Source of the DNA: Bacteroidetes/Chlorobi group bacterium ChocPot_Mid
GTDB taxonomy: Bacteria > Bacteroidota > Ignavibacteria > Kapaibacteriales > UBA2268
Direction of reading: 5' to 3'
Length of the DNA: 27,900 nucleotides
Assembly: GCA_003731675.1 (NCBI GenBank)
Contig: RCNQ01000154.1
Coordinates: forward strand, 1-27,900
This document shows, in pieces, positions 15,727 to 24,348 of this stretch. Below the pieces are notes generated by a model. That model did no database searches and was not told where the DNA came from. It saw only the letters and a list, made by a program, of their open reading frames with translations. How positions within the stretch are numbered: the first letter of the stretch is position 1; each line of letters begins with the position of its first letter. The position numbers and the translations under genes were made by a program.

Positions 15727-16997
15727 GACATTCTATGTGCTTCAATTGTTTTCTTAATATCATCAATTGTATGTGCCGTAGAAACAAACATAGCTTCGAA
15801 TTGTGCTGGAGCTAAATATATTCCTCTGTCCAGCATTTTATGGAAATATTTTGCATATTTTTCTGTGTCTGAATGTATTGCTGTTTTGTAATCAGTAACA
15901 ACTTCTTCAGTGAAGAATTGGCAAAGCATGGAACCAACTCTATTAATACTATACTTTAAATTCTGTAACTTCAAATTCTCATGCATTCCTTTTTCAAGTA
16001 ATGCAGATTTTTCTTCAAGTTCACTATATATCTCAGGATGATTTTTAATTTGAGTTAATGCCGCAGTACCTGCTGTCATTGCTATTGGATTTCCACTCAG
16101 AGTTCCTGCCTGATAAACAGGACCAGCTGGGGAGATATGATTCATAATTTCTGCTTTTCCACCATAAGCACCAACGGGAAAACCACCACCGATTATTTTC
16201 CCAAGTGTTGTTAAGTCAGGATTAATATTGTAAAGCTCCTGAGCGCCTCCTTTTGCAACTCTGAAACCAGTCATCACCTCATCAAATATTAAAACGATTT
16301 TTTCATCTGAACAAATTTGTCTGAGTTCCTGTAAAAATGTTTTATCAGCAGGAACAACACCCATATTTCCAGCAATCGGTTCAATAATAATGCCTGCTAT
16401 ATTATTCTTATTTTTTGTTACTATCTCTTTAACAGATTTAATATCATTAAAATTAGCTATTAAAGTATCAGCAGAACTTGACTTTGTTACACCCGGACTC
16501 GTAGGTACTCCAAATGTCAAAGCACCAGAGCCGGCTTTAATTAAAAATGAATCTCCGTGTCCGTGATAGCATCCTTCGAACTTAATGATTTTATCTTTTC
16601 CTGTGTAACCACGGGCTAAACGAATTGCAGACATAGTAGCTTCAGTGCCACTGTTGACCATTCTAACCATTTCGATTGATGGCATTAACTCACAGACCAA
16701 ATCTGCCATTTTTACTTCATTTTCAGTTGGAGTGCCAAAGCTTGTTCCTTGCAATAATGCTTCTTGAACTGCTTTTATTATAAAATCAGGATTGTGTCCG
16801 AAAAGATGAGGTCCCCAACTTCCAATGTAATCAATATATTCATTGCCGTCAACATCGAATATTTTCGAACCTACTCCTCTTTCCATAAATATTGGAGTAC
16901 CTCTCACTGATTTGAAAGCACGAACCGGTGAATTCACGCCACCGGGCATTCTTTTCTTCGCCTTCTCGAATAATTCTATACTTTTGCTTATAATCAT
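15717..16997 (-). CDS. hemL: Glutamate-1-semialdehyde 2,1-aminomutase HemL
   Basis: HemL converts glutamate-1-semialdehyde to 5-aminolevulinate in the cytosol using PLP, the second step of the C5 (glutamyl-tRNA) route to tetrapyrroles. The protein has 426 aa, the usual length. It has the family start (RMPGGVNSPVRAF, 16-28), NSGTEATMSAIRLARG (115-130), GCYHGHGD (142-149), the cofactor aspartate in LIFDEVMTGFR (Asp239) and the PLP lysine Lys267 in LGKIIGGGFPVGAYGG. It is last in the minus-strand series hemC-hemB-hemL; a 57-nt gap separates it from hemB. The glutamyl-tRNA reductase gene (hemA) expected for this route is not in the window. Confidence 0.96.
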   Translation of the reverse strand: MIISKSIELFEKAKKRMPGGVNSPVRAFKSVRGTPIFMERGVGSKIFDVDGNEYIDYIGSWGPHLFGHNPDFIIKAVQEALLQGTSFGTPTENEVKMADLVCELMPSIEMVRMVNSGTEATMSAIRLARGYTGKDKIIKFEGCYHGHGDSFLIKAGSGALTFGVPTSPGVTKSSSADTLIANFNDIKSVKEIVTKNKNNIAGIIIEPIAGNMGVVPADKTFLQELRQICSDEKIVLIFDEVMTGFRVAKGGAQELYNINPDLTTLGKIIGGGFPVGAYGGKAEIMNHISPAGPVYQAGTLSGNPIAMTAGTAALTQIKNHPEIYSELEEKSALLEKGMHENLKLQNLKYSINRVGSMLCQFFTEEVVTDYKTAIHSDTEKYAKYFHKMLDRGIYLAPAQFEAMFVSTAHTIDDIKKTIEAHRMSLK

Positions 16998-17054
16998 AAT
17001 ATCTTTTAAAACTTACATTATTTCAAAATGAAAATCAGTGTAAAATAAATACAA

Positions 17055-18035
17055 TTAACCTTTGTTAAGTATAGTTGCCATATTTTTTGCAAAATAAGTT
17101 AAAATCATATCTGCACCTGCTCTTTTAATAGCTGTAAGGGTTTCAATCATAATCTTGTCATGGTCTAACCATCCCTTTTCAGCAGCAGCTTTAATCATGG
17201 AGTATTCACCACTTACCTGATAGGCAGCCGTGGGCATTCCAAATTCATTTTTTACCCTATAAATAATGTCGAGATAAGCACCAGCAGGTTTAACCATCAC
17301 AATATCAGCTCCTTCAAAAATATCTTCTTCAACTTCCCTTAATGCTTCATCGGAGTTAGCATAATCCATCTGATGAGATTTGCGGTCGCCAAACTTCGGA
17401 GCACCTTCAGCTGCTTCACGAAACGGACCGTAAAATGCAGAGGCATATTTTGCAGAATAGCTCATTATAGGTAGATTCTTGAATTTGTGAGTATCAAGAG
17501 TCTGCCTGATTGCCGCAACCCTACCATCCATCATATCTGAAGGAGCGACCATATCAACACCAGCTTTTGCCTGAGCTAATGCAATTTTTGAAAGATGTAT
17601 CAATGTGTCATCATTCATTACTTCATTCCCGCAAACAATTCCACAATGTCCATGTGAAGTATATTCGCACATACAGACATCCCCAATTACCAGTAAATCA
17701 GGTACATTTTGTTTAATTGCACTTATGGCTCTTTGAATAATACCATTCTCAGATTGAGCATCAGAGCCGATTTCATCTTTCTTTTCAGGGATACCAAAAA
17801 GAATAACAGCAGGTATTCCTAAATCCCTGACTTGCTTACACTCTTCGACAAGAACATCAATAGACATTTGATAAACATCCGGCATTGATTTAATCGGATT
17901 TTTTATTTTCTCACCATTTATCACAAACAATGGATAAATAAAATCCTTAACTGACAGATGTGTTTCCCTCATCATATCTCTAATAATCGGATTATTCCTC
18001 AATCTTCTAAATCTTTTGAATTCTAATTGTGACAT
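17055..18035 (-). CDS. hemB: Porphobilinogen synthase (delta-aminolevulinic acid dehydratase) HemB
   Basis: HemB condenses two 5-aminolevulinate molecules to porphobilinogen. The protein has 326 aa, normal for the family. The zinc-type metal site is intact: DVCMCEYTSHGHCG has Cys121, Cys123 and Cys131, in contrast to the aspartate-rich magnesium type. The two active-site lysines that form Schiff bases are Lys196 in SYSAKYASAFYGPFR and Lys249 in MVKPAGAYLDI. It starts 18 nt after hemC on the minus strand and leads into hemL, so the three are probably one transcript. Confidence 0.97.
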   Translation of the reverse strand: MSQLEFKRFRRLRNNPIIRDMMRETHLSVKDFIYPLFVINGEKIKNPIKSMPDVYQMSIDVLVEECKQVRDLGIPAVILFGIPEKKDEIGSDAQSENGIIQRAISAIKQNVPDLLVIGDVCMCEYTSHGHCGIVCGNEVMNDDTLIHLSKIALAQAKAGVDMVAPSDMMDGRVAAIRQTLDTHKFKNLPIMSYSAKYASAFYGPFREAAEGAPKFGDRKSHQMDYANSDEALREVEEDIFEGADIVMVKPAGAYLDIIYRVKNEFGMPTAAYQVSGEYSMIKAAAEKGWLDHDKIMIETLTAIKRAGADMILTYFAKNMATILNKG

Positions 18036-18053
18036 ATTATTTTTCCTGTATAT

Positions 18054-19016
18054 TTATCTTTGTAATTGATAATTTTTTCTCACTTCTTTGATAATCTTTT
18101 TCGCTCCCATTTTCAAAATAGACTCAGCTAAATTAATTCCAACTTTTTCAGGATTATCTGGTGAACCAGAAATAGTACTTCTAAAGTAATTTTTACCATC
18201 AGTTGTAGCAACTAAGCCATCAATAAGTAAAATAATCTGCCCCATAGTATTTTTCTTAAGCTTGGCATAAGCTGCAATAGGAGTTTTACAACCACCTCCT
18301 AATCTTTTCAAAAATGCTCTTTCAGCTTTTATTTCAATTTCAGTATTCAGATGGTTGACTTTTTTCAATAGTTCTTTGACGAATGCATCATCCTGACGAA
18401 TTTCAACACCCAAAGCACCTTGACCAACAGCAGGAAGCATTTCCCTTGTTTCAAGAACACCTGAAATATATTCTTCCATTCCAAGACGTTCCAAACCTGC
18501 TTTCGCAAGAATTATGGCATCCCAATTAGATTCAAGGTATTTCTTGATTCTTGTTTGGATATTACCTCTGAGGTCAAGAATAGATATATCTTTGCGAAAA
18601 TATCTTACCTGTGCCTGTCTTCTCAGCGAACCGGTTGCAATTACAGCTTTCTTAGGTAATTTACGGATTGACATTCTCTTTTCTTTTGCAACAATGACAT
18701 CTTCCACACTTTGACGTTCTGTAATAGCTCCTAAAACTAAGCCAGTAGGCAAATCAGTCGGCAAATCTTTTAAAGAATGAACAGCCATGTCAATTTCACC
18801 TGCCAGCAATTCATTTTCTAACTCCTTAGTGAATAGTCCTTTGCCTTCAATTTTATCTAAAGAAGTATCTAATACTTTATCTCCCTCGGTTTTTATCAGT
18901 TTTAAATTTATATCCAATTGAGGATACTGCCTTTTAATAATCTTTTTAACAAATTCTGCTTGCCAGATAGCAAGTTCACTTGCTCTGGTACCTATCAAAA
19001 CTCTTTTTGTATTCAT
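18054..19016 (-). CDS. hemC: Porphobilinogen deaminase (hydroxymethylbilane synthase) HemC
   Basis: HemC joins four porphobilinogen units into hydroxymethylbilane. The protein has 320 aa. It begins with GTRASELAIWQAE (9-21), carries the catalytic aspartate Asp84 in AVHSLKDLPT, and has Cys243 in RLGGGCKTPIAAYA, which covalently holds the dipyrromethane cofactor. The conserved arginines TGSLRRQAQ (128-136) and DLRGNIQTR (148-156) are present. It is first in the minus-strand heme series, with a promoter candidate 33-40 nt upstream. No uroporphyrinogen-III synthase (hemD) follows, so that step must be encoded elsewhere. Confidence 0.96.
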   Translation of the reverse strand: MNTKRVLIGTRASELAIWQAEFVKKIIKRQYPQLDINLKLIKTEGDKVLDTSLDKIEGKGLFTKELENELLAGEIDMAVHSLKDLPTDLPTGLVLGAITERQSVEDVIVAKEKRMSIRKLPKKAVIATGSLRRQAQVRYFRKDISILDLRGNIQTRIKKYLESNWDAIILAKAGLERLGMEEYISGVLETREMLPAVGQGALGVEIRQDDAFVKELLKKVNHLNTEIEIKAERAFLKRLGGGCKTPIAAYAKLKKNTMGQIILLIDGLVATTDGKNYFRSTISGSPDNPEKVGINLAESILKMGAKKIIKEVRKNYQLQR

Positions 19017-19048
19017 ATAATATATTAAATCCTTAATAAATTGATTAG

Positions 19049-19078
19049 CAAATATAAGAAAAAGTAGTGAGATGAAAA
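19049..19078 (-). promoter_or_regulatory. Bacteroidota-type promoter for hemC-hemB-hemL
   Basis: On the minus strand TATATTTG (plus-strand 19049-19056) matches TAnnTTTG fully. A TTTT (plus-strand 19075-19078) lies 18 nt further upstream, a three-of-four match to the -33 TTTG. The start would fall about 25 nt ahead of the hemC ATG. The 235-nt region between hemC and trxB must also hold the trxB promoter, for which I see only an imperfect match (TTATTTTG, 19184-19191). Confidence 0.4.
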
Positions 19079-19251
19079 GTTAGTTAAGTTGAAATTTGGT
19101 CTGATGTAATCTTTGGAGTGTTTTTGGTAAATTCATCTAATAAAAATAATATTATATTGCTTTCGTAATATCTGACAAATTTATTATTTTGACGATAGTG
19201 AAAATGGTAATTAAAAAATATAATATTTAATAAAAAATTAAGGATAAAAAA

Positions 19252-20196
19252 ATGGCAGAACATCATCAGCTAATAGTTGTCGGTTCAGGACCGGCAGGAT
19301 TCACTGCAGGACTTTATGCAAGTAGGGCAAATTTGGAAGTAGTTATTTTTGAAGGAGACCAGCCCGGTGGACAACTTATGATTACAACAGAAGTTGAGAA
19401 TTATCCCGGATTTCCCGATGGAGTTATGGGACCGGAAATGATGGATATTTTCCGCAAACAAGCTCACAGATTTGGTGCAAAATCAATTTATGAAACTATC
19501 GAAAGAGTTGATTTTTCAAATCGTCCATTTAAACTTTACACTACAAACAATAAGGAATATACTGCAGATGCTGTCATAATTTCCACAGGAGCTACAGCAA
19601 GAAGATTGCATGCTAAAGGTGAGGATGAATACTGGGGAGTTGGCATATCTGCTTGTGCTACTTGTGATGGATTCTTTTTCAGAAACCAGAAAGTGTTCGT
19701 TATCGGTGGGGGAGATACTGCAATGGAAGAAGCCAATTATCTTGCAAATCTATGTAGTTCTGTTACAATTGTCCACAGGCGTCAGGAATTCAGAGCTTCG
19801 AAGATTATGTCAGAACGTGCAGAAAAAAATCCAAAGATTAATTTTTTACTTGATTCAGTCATTGATGAATATACAGGTGTCACAGAAAACGGAATCAAGA
19901 GATTGACAGGAGTTAAAGTCAGAAATGTTAAAACAGGCGAAATCACAGAACACTCTGCAGATGGTGCATTTATAGCAATAGGGCATGACCCAAGCACTAA
20001 ATTTCTAAAAGGAATCATTGATTTAGACGAGAATGGCTATATCGTTACACAAGGAAAATCAACCTATACAAATATACCAGGAGTTTTTGCTTGCGGAGAT
20101 TGTCAGGACCATGTCTATCGTCAAGCAGTAACAGCCGCAGGCAGTGGTTGCATGGCGGCAATTGATGCCGAAAGATGGTTGGGTGAACATAGCTAA
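19252..20196 (+). CDS. trxB: Thioredoxin-disulfide reductase TrxB
   Basis: TrxB is a cytosolic flavoenzyme that reduces thioredoxin with NADPH. The protein has 314 aa, the standard low-molecular-weight form. The FAD site GSGPAGFTAGLYASRA occupies 11-26. The redox pair CATC (Cys135, Cys138) lies in the NADPH domain, followed by VFVIGGGDTAMEEA. HRRQEFRAS carries the arginines that recognise the NADPH phosphate, arguing against an NADH- or ferredoxin-linked relative. The C-terminal FAD motif is GVFACGDCQDHVYRQAVTAA. AAGGA at 19240 supports the start. It is divergent to hemC. It may ultimately supply electrons for periplasmic thiol reduction, though no CcdA/DsbD gene is present here. Confidence 0.95.
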   Translation: MAEHHQLIVVGSGPAGFTAGLYASRANLEVVIFEGDQPGGQLMITTEVENYPGFPDGVMGPEMMDIFRKQAHRFGAKSIYETIERVDFSNRPFKLYTTNNKEYTADAVIISTGATARRLHAKGEDEYWGVGISACATCDGFFFRNQKVFVIGGGDTAMEEANYLANLCSSVTIVHRRQEFRASKIMSERAEKNPKINFLLDSVIDEYTGVTENGIKRLTGVKVRNVKTGEITEHSADGAFIAIGHDPSTKFLKGIIDLDENGYIVTQGKSTYTNIPGVFACGDCQDHVYRQAVTAAGSGCMAAIDAERWLGEHS

Positions 20197-20326
20197 CTAA
20201 AAATGCTTAATGAAGGAAAAGTGAAATATTCAATCAATTAAAAAGTATAAATATTGATAACTTAATGTCTTTGCTTCATTGCATATTTGCGTGAAGGATT
20301 TATTGCTTTTTTTCTAACAACAAAAA

Positions 20327-20680
20327 ATGGCTATAGAAATAAAAGAAGAAGATTTAGAAGAGACATTCATACGCTCCGGTGGCAAGGGAGGGCAGAATGT
20401 AAACAAGGTTTCTACTTGTGTCAGATTGAAGCACATCCCGACAGGAATCAGTGTTAGATGTGAGGTGTATCGTACTCAGAAGAAGAACAGGGAACTGGCT
20501 TTGAAATTGCTTTTAGAAAAGCTGGAAAAGATAGAAGAAACCAAGATTAAAAAAGCAAAAGCAGATGCAGAGAAAATCAAACGTCAGAAAAGAAAAAGAC
20601 CCAAAGCTCTAAAGGAAAAGATTTTGCAAAACAAAAAGCATCAGTCAGAAAAAAAAGAAATGAGGAAGAAGATATTGTAG
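20327..20680 (+). CDS. Small RF-1-domain peptidyl-tRNA hydrolase / ribosome-rescue protein
   Basis: This is a release-factor catalytic domain protein without codon-recognition domains, 117 aa. The GGQ tripeptide (21-23) sits in RSGGKGGQNVNKVST, which triggers peptidyl-tRNA hydrolysis on the ribosome. A long Lys/Arg-rich tail (about 65-117, for example KRQKRKRPKALKEKI) would bind rRNA, as in ArfB (YaeJ) and in the mitochondrial MTRFR proteins. It lacks the exact ArfB tail spacing, so I leave the symbol empty; both relatives rescue stalled ribosomes. Possible separate transcription from trxB is suggested by a 130-nt gap with no clear signal. Its last five codons form half of the following terminator. 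Confidence 0.85.
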   Translation: MAIEIKEEDLEETFIRSGGKGGQNVNKVSTCVRLKHIPTGISVRCEVYRTQKKNRELALKLLLEKLEKIEETKIKKAKADAEKIKRQKRKRPKALKEKILQNKKHQSEKKEMRKKIL

Positions 20681-20704
20681 CTTCCACTACAATATCTTCT
20701 TTTT
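20667..20704 (+). terminator. Strong hairpin terminator overlapping the end of the GGQ gene
   Basis: A 14-bp perfect stem (20667-20680 with 20687-20700: AGAAGATATTGTAG and its complement) has a 6-nt loop (CTTCCA) and is followed by T5 (20700-20704). The left arm is made of coding sequence, including the stop codon. It also lies 12 nt from the end of the convergent secreted-protein gene and could stop that transcript as well. Confidence 0.85.
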
Positions 20705-20715
20705 ATTAGTATCAA

Positions 20716-23652
20716 TTACTCTGTCTTCACGAATTTCATCCTCTGAACCTTATCTACAAATGAAACATTTAAAAAATAAACTCCCTGTGGAATAGAGGAA
20801 ACATCAAATTCAATATTATTTTCTGAAATACTTTTCGGATATAATTTAATTTCATTTCCATAAATAGAATAAATCCTGATATTTGATAAATCAATATTTG
20901 AAATTTGGTCATAATGAATATTTAAGATGTTTGATGTTGGGTTGGGATAAAGAACTATCTGATTATTAAGATTATTATCTTCAACTCCAATCGGTTGATT
21001 GTAAATATTTAAATCATCAATATACCAGCCGTCATCTGCCGCACCAAGCTTTGTTACAATGCTGAATCTAAGTAAAACGGTATCTTCTGTTTCTGAGGGA
21101 ATTGTTATTTTTTCGTATTTCCAATCCTCTTGATTTCTTGTACCATCTTGCCAAAAAGGATAATCCAATTGATTGAATCCAACTACTCTGTTCCATGTTT
21201 GTCCATAGTCATTTGATATCTCAATTTTTGCAGTATCTCTTTTCGATATCAAAGCCGCATGCCAAAATTCAAGTATCAGCTCTTCTTCTTTATTCGTCTT
21301 AACAGGGAAGAGGTCAATGTGATTATCTACCATTTTTTTGTATGTGCCTTCTGGAGAATCGGTCAAGCATGCCGGTGCTGTTCTGTAAAAAGCTGATGTA
21401 GTATTCCATGATTCTGTAAACCTATACTTTCGGAATCCATTGTCGAAATTGTCTGAATAGGAATTTCGAATTGCTCCTGTGAAAAATTCAACTAAATTGC
21501 TTTTAGCACTTTCATTAGCAGGATTTTTATTATCAAATACTTTAACATATAAATCAAAATAGCCTGGTTCATCAGAATGATATGTAAAATTCATAGTTTT
21601 TCCTGCATCAGAAACTAAAAGTGGAAATTCCCTAATCAGTTCATCTTTTTTATCGAATAACCCAAGCTTTGAAAGATTAATTAACTGAGTTGTTTTATCT
21701 GCACGAAATAGTGGAAGCTTGATTTCAAGATGAATATCATTATTTGCATCTCCCTTTGCAGATAGAATTTCAGCAACATCCAACTCTTTTGAACCACCTG
21801 CATAAGCAGAGTCATATCGGAATATACTTGTATCTTGTCCCGATACAACTGCAATTTTATAATAATATTTTTGATATTGAGTTAATCCTTCATCAAAGTA
21901 TTCTGTCTTTGATGAAGGCAAATCAATTGAAATACCTTTTGATAAGCTCAGAAGAATGAAATGGAAATCGTTTGCTGACAATGGCTGACCAAATGAGCGT
22001 TGTGTAGGAGCTACCCAAGTGATTTTCAATTTATTCGGTTCTTCTGGGATGGTAATCACCTTGAAATTATCAACGGGAGCAGGAGCTTGAACATTAATTA
22101 ATGATGTATAAACATCGCTGTCAAAAATATTTTTAACTGCATTTCGCATATCAACCCAAGAAGGATATATTTTCCCATAATAAAAAGCCATCCCGCTATA
22201 ATCCCCTGCAAAATGATTTGCAAATGGATTACGCCTGATGTCACTATTGAAATCTGAAACTTTTCTGTCAATCCAAGTCTCACCACCATCTTGAGAATAA
22301 CTCACATAGGATTCAACCATCAAATTATCAGGGTCATCTCTACTATCAAGATACATTACTGCAAGGTCACCATTCATCGGGTCAACTGCCATCCATTGCC
22401 AAAACTGGTCATTTTTTGTGTCTGAATGTATAATTTTGGGATTACTCCAAGTTTCTCCTCCATCTGTTGATTTAGAAAAATATATGTTAGGATATCTGTC
22501 AGCCGCCCAAGTCAAATAAATGGTGCCTCTTCTCATTGAATTACTCGTATCAACAACCACCACTGGATAAGCCTCAGCACGAACTACTTCTTTCACTGTG
22601 TGCCGCCAAACGGGCTCTTTATCATTGCTTGAAGATTGGTCTTTTGTAACACCAAAAATATTGTAATTATGAATGATTCTTGGTTCAGAAAACGTTTTAC
22701 CTCCATCTAAAGATTTTGCAAAACCAACCCCATGAACAATGCCATCATTCCAAACCAAATATACCTCTCCATTTGGTCCAGTAGCTACAAGAGGAAAGCT
22801 TTGTCCATAAGTAGTATCCTGCGAAGTACCAGGTTTTCTTGGGCTAACTGCAATTGGTGCTGTCCAAGTTCTTCCTTTGTCTGTTGATTTTGAAATTACA
22901 ATCTGTGTCGCTGAATCTCTTGGTGTTACCCTTTTCCAAGGTATATAAAGATGGTTCTTGAAAGGCGATAAAGATGAATTATCCACAGAAATATAATATT
23001 TATCTTCAAATGTAGAATCCATAGTCATCTTACCTTTATGAACAATAACGGGAATGTGCCTGTTTGTCGAATCCCATGTTTTACCACCATCAGAACTTAT
23101 GGATATGAACACACCATTTTCTCCGAAGTTTTCTCCGTGCGAAGTGTCGTCAATAATACCAAAACCACCATAAACCAGATATGCATATCCTTCAGCGTCA
23201 AAAGCTACAGAAGGGTCATTTGAACATTTCCATGAAGGGATATATTTACCAAGATTGTAATTAATCCAAGTCTTACCTGCATCTTCAGAGTAATAAACCC
23301 ATGTTGAAGATTCACCCCGATAATCAACAGCTGAACCTATTAGTTGATTAGGATTTTGGGGGTTAACAGCTATCGAGGATTCATTTTGCATTTGATATTG
23401 TTCCGTTTCCTTTGCAATCATATTGGAATTGAGAAATAATGGTGAAGTTATTTCTTCTGATAGAATATAAGGTGGTTGTTTTTTGTATTCATTATTATTG
23501 GGTAATGGATGAGCATTCATCATAAGCTTATTAAATGTCTGTTTTACTACCATCTTATTGTCATCTGCAGGTAAAAATTTGAACAAGATGAAGAAAAAGA
23601 GTATTGTGCAGATAATGTTACTATAGCTCATATTTTTGTTATTCATAATCAT
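20716..23652 (-). CDS. Secreted Asp-box (BNR) repeat protein with type IX secretion C-terminal domain
   Basis: This is a large exported protein of 978 aa. A signal peptide spans about 11-29 (IICTILFFFILFKFLPA); the start could equally be Met3 or Met8. Six Asp-box repeats (SxDxGxTW type) lie at 122-129, 186-193, 256-263, 314-321, 395-402 and 453-460, as in sialidase-like six-bladed propellers. A fibronectin III-like domain spans about 525-610. A jelly-roll carbohydrate- or MAM-type domain (about 733-885) holds a seventh Asp box at 813-820. The last 90 residues (YPNPTSNILNI, IYSIYGNEI, GVYFLNV, KFVK) form a type A T9SS sorting domain, so it should cross the outer membrane by T9SS and be anchored or released. 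I see no FRIP motif or other sialidase catalytic set, so binding or an unknown hydrolase role is as likely. It is a single-gene unit. Confidence 0.85.
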   Translation of the reverse strand: MIMNNKNMSYSNIICTILFFFILFKFLPADDNKMVVKQTFNKLMMNAHPLPNNNEYKKQPPYILSEEITSPLFLNSNMIAKETEQYQMQNESSIAVNPQNPNQLIGSAVDYRGESSTWVYYSEDAGKTWINYNLGKYIPSWKCSNDPSVAFDAEGYAYLVYGGFGIIDDTSHGENFGENGVFISISSDGGKTWDSTNRHIPVIVHKGKMTMDSTFEDKYYISVDNSSLSPFKNHLYIPWKRVTPRDSATQIVISKSTDKGRTWTAPIAVSPRKPGTSQDTTYGQSFPLVATGPNGEVYLVWNDGIVHGVGFAKSLDGGKTFSEPRIIHNYNIFGVTKDQSSSNDKEPVWRHTVKEVVRAEAYPVVVVDTSNSMRRGTIYLTWAADRYPNIYFSKSTDGGETWSNPKIIHSDTKNDQFWQWMAVDPMNGDLAVMYLDSRDDPDNLMVESYVSYSQDGGETWIDRKVSDFNSDIRRNPFANHFAGDYSGMAFYYGKIYPSWVDMRNAVKNIFDSDVYTSLINVQAPAPVDNFKVITIPEEPNKLKITWVAPTQRSFGQPLSANDFHFILLSLSKGISIDLPSSKTEYFDEGLTQYQKYYYKIAVVSGQDTSIFRYDSAYAGGSKELDVAEILSAKGDANNDIHLEIKLPLFRADKTTQLINLSKLGLFDKKDELIREFPLLVSDAGKTMNFTYHSDEPGYFDLYVKVFDNKNPANESAKSNLVEFFTGAIRNSYSDNFDNGFRKYRFTESWNTTSAFYRTAPACLTDSPEGTYKKMVDNHIDLFPVKTNKEEELILEFWHAALISKRDTAKIEISNDYGQTWNRVVGFNQLDYPFWQDGTRNQEDWKYEKITIPSETEDTVLLRFSIVTKLGAADDGWYIDDLNIYNQPIGVEDNNLNNQIVLYPNPTSNILNIHYDQISNIDLSNIRIYSIYGNEIKLYPKSISENNIEFDVSSIPQGVYFLNVSFVDKVQRMKFVKTE

Positions 23653-23749
23653 TTTTCGTAAATCGGTTTCATAAAATTTTAAATTAAAACTGAAAAATAG
23701 TATTTTGCAAGATATAAAACAAGTTTTTTTTAAAATTTATTTGAAAATA

Positions 23750-24334
23750 ATGACTTTAATAGAAGAAGTTCTCGTAGAAGATGAGATATTAACTAAAAAA
23801 TTTTGTTGTGACTTAGAAAAATGTAAGGGATCTTGTTGCACTTTTTATGGAGAATATGGTGCTCCGGTGCTTGATGATGAAGTAAAAAAAATAAAGGAAG
23901 CAAAAATAATTGCCGAAAAATACCTTTCAAAAAAAACAAGGGATTTTATTAACAAAAACGGTTTTATTGAAGGATTTCCAGGAAATTATTCTACAGTGTG
24001 CATTGAAAAAAGGGATTGTGTCTTTGTTTATTACGAAAATGGAATAGCTTTTTGTGCTTTGGAAAAGGCGTACTTAAATGGTGAAACAAAATTCAGAAAG
24101 CCACTTTCCTGTCATTTGTTCCCAATCAGAATCGCTTATTGGAATAATGGTAGTCTGTATTTTTCGGAGATTTCTGAATGTGCGCCAGCTTTGATTAAGG
24201 GTGAAACTGAGAATATTTTGCTTGCTGAATCTGTTAAAGATGCTCTTATAAGAAAATTTGGTGAATCATGGTATAAAAATTTTGTAAATTACATTAAATT
24301 TAAAAACAATAATTCAGAAATTATTGATGTTTAA
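23750..24334 (+). CDS. DUF3109 family cysteine-rich protein
   Basis: Function is unknown; members are common in Bacteroidota and resemble the YkgJ-type metal-chelating cysteine cluster proteins. I chose the ATG at 23750 (194 aa) because the family begins just before the LVEDEIL-type segment; a TTG at 23705 would add 15 residues. The N-terminal cluster FCCDLEKCKGSCC has Cys19, Cys20, Cys25, Cys29 and Cys30. Further cysteines are Cys84, Cys90 (RDCVFVYYENG), Cys102 (FCALEKAY), Cys121 in FRKPLSCHLFPIRI and Cys144 in SECAPAL. These positions match the family pattern and would bind zinc or an iron-sulfur cluster. rpoN follows after 14 nt, likely in the same transcript. Confidence 0.85.
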   Translation: MTLIEEVLVEDEILTKKFCCDLEKCKGSCCTFYGEYGAPVLDDEVKKIKEAKIIAEKYLSKKTRDFINKNGFIEGFPGNYSTVCIEKRDCVFVYYENGIAFCALEKAYLNGETKFRKPLSCHLFPIRIAYWNNGSLYFSEISECAPALIKGETENILLAESVKDALIRKFGESWYKNFVNYIKFKNNNSEIIDV

Positions 24335-24348
24335 TTTAGAATTAGAAA

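Noticed and set aside
19084..19266. Minus-strand 60-codon ORF between hemC and trxB
   Set aside because: It overlaps the trxB start, has low-complexity composition and no recognisable motif; the region is better explained as a divergent promoter region.
20716..23652. Calling the Asp-box protein a sialidase
   Set aside because: Asp boxes mark the fold, not the activity; I could not find the FRIP arginine motif or other catalytic residues.
23705..23749. TTG start adding 15 residues to the DUF3109 protein
   Set aside because: The ATG at 23750 gives the usual family start and length.
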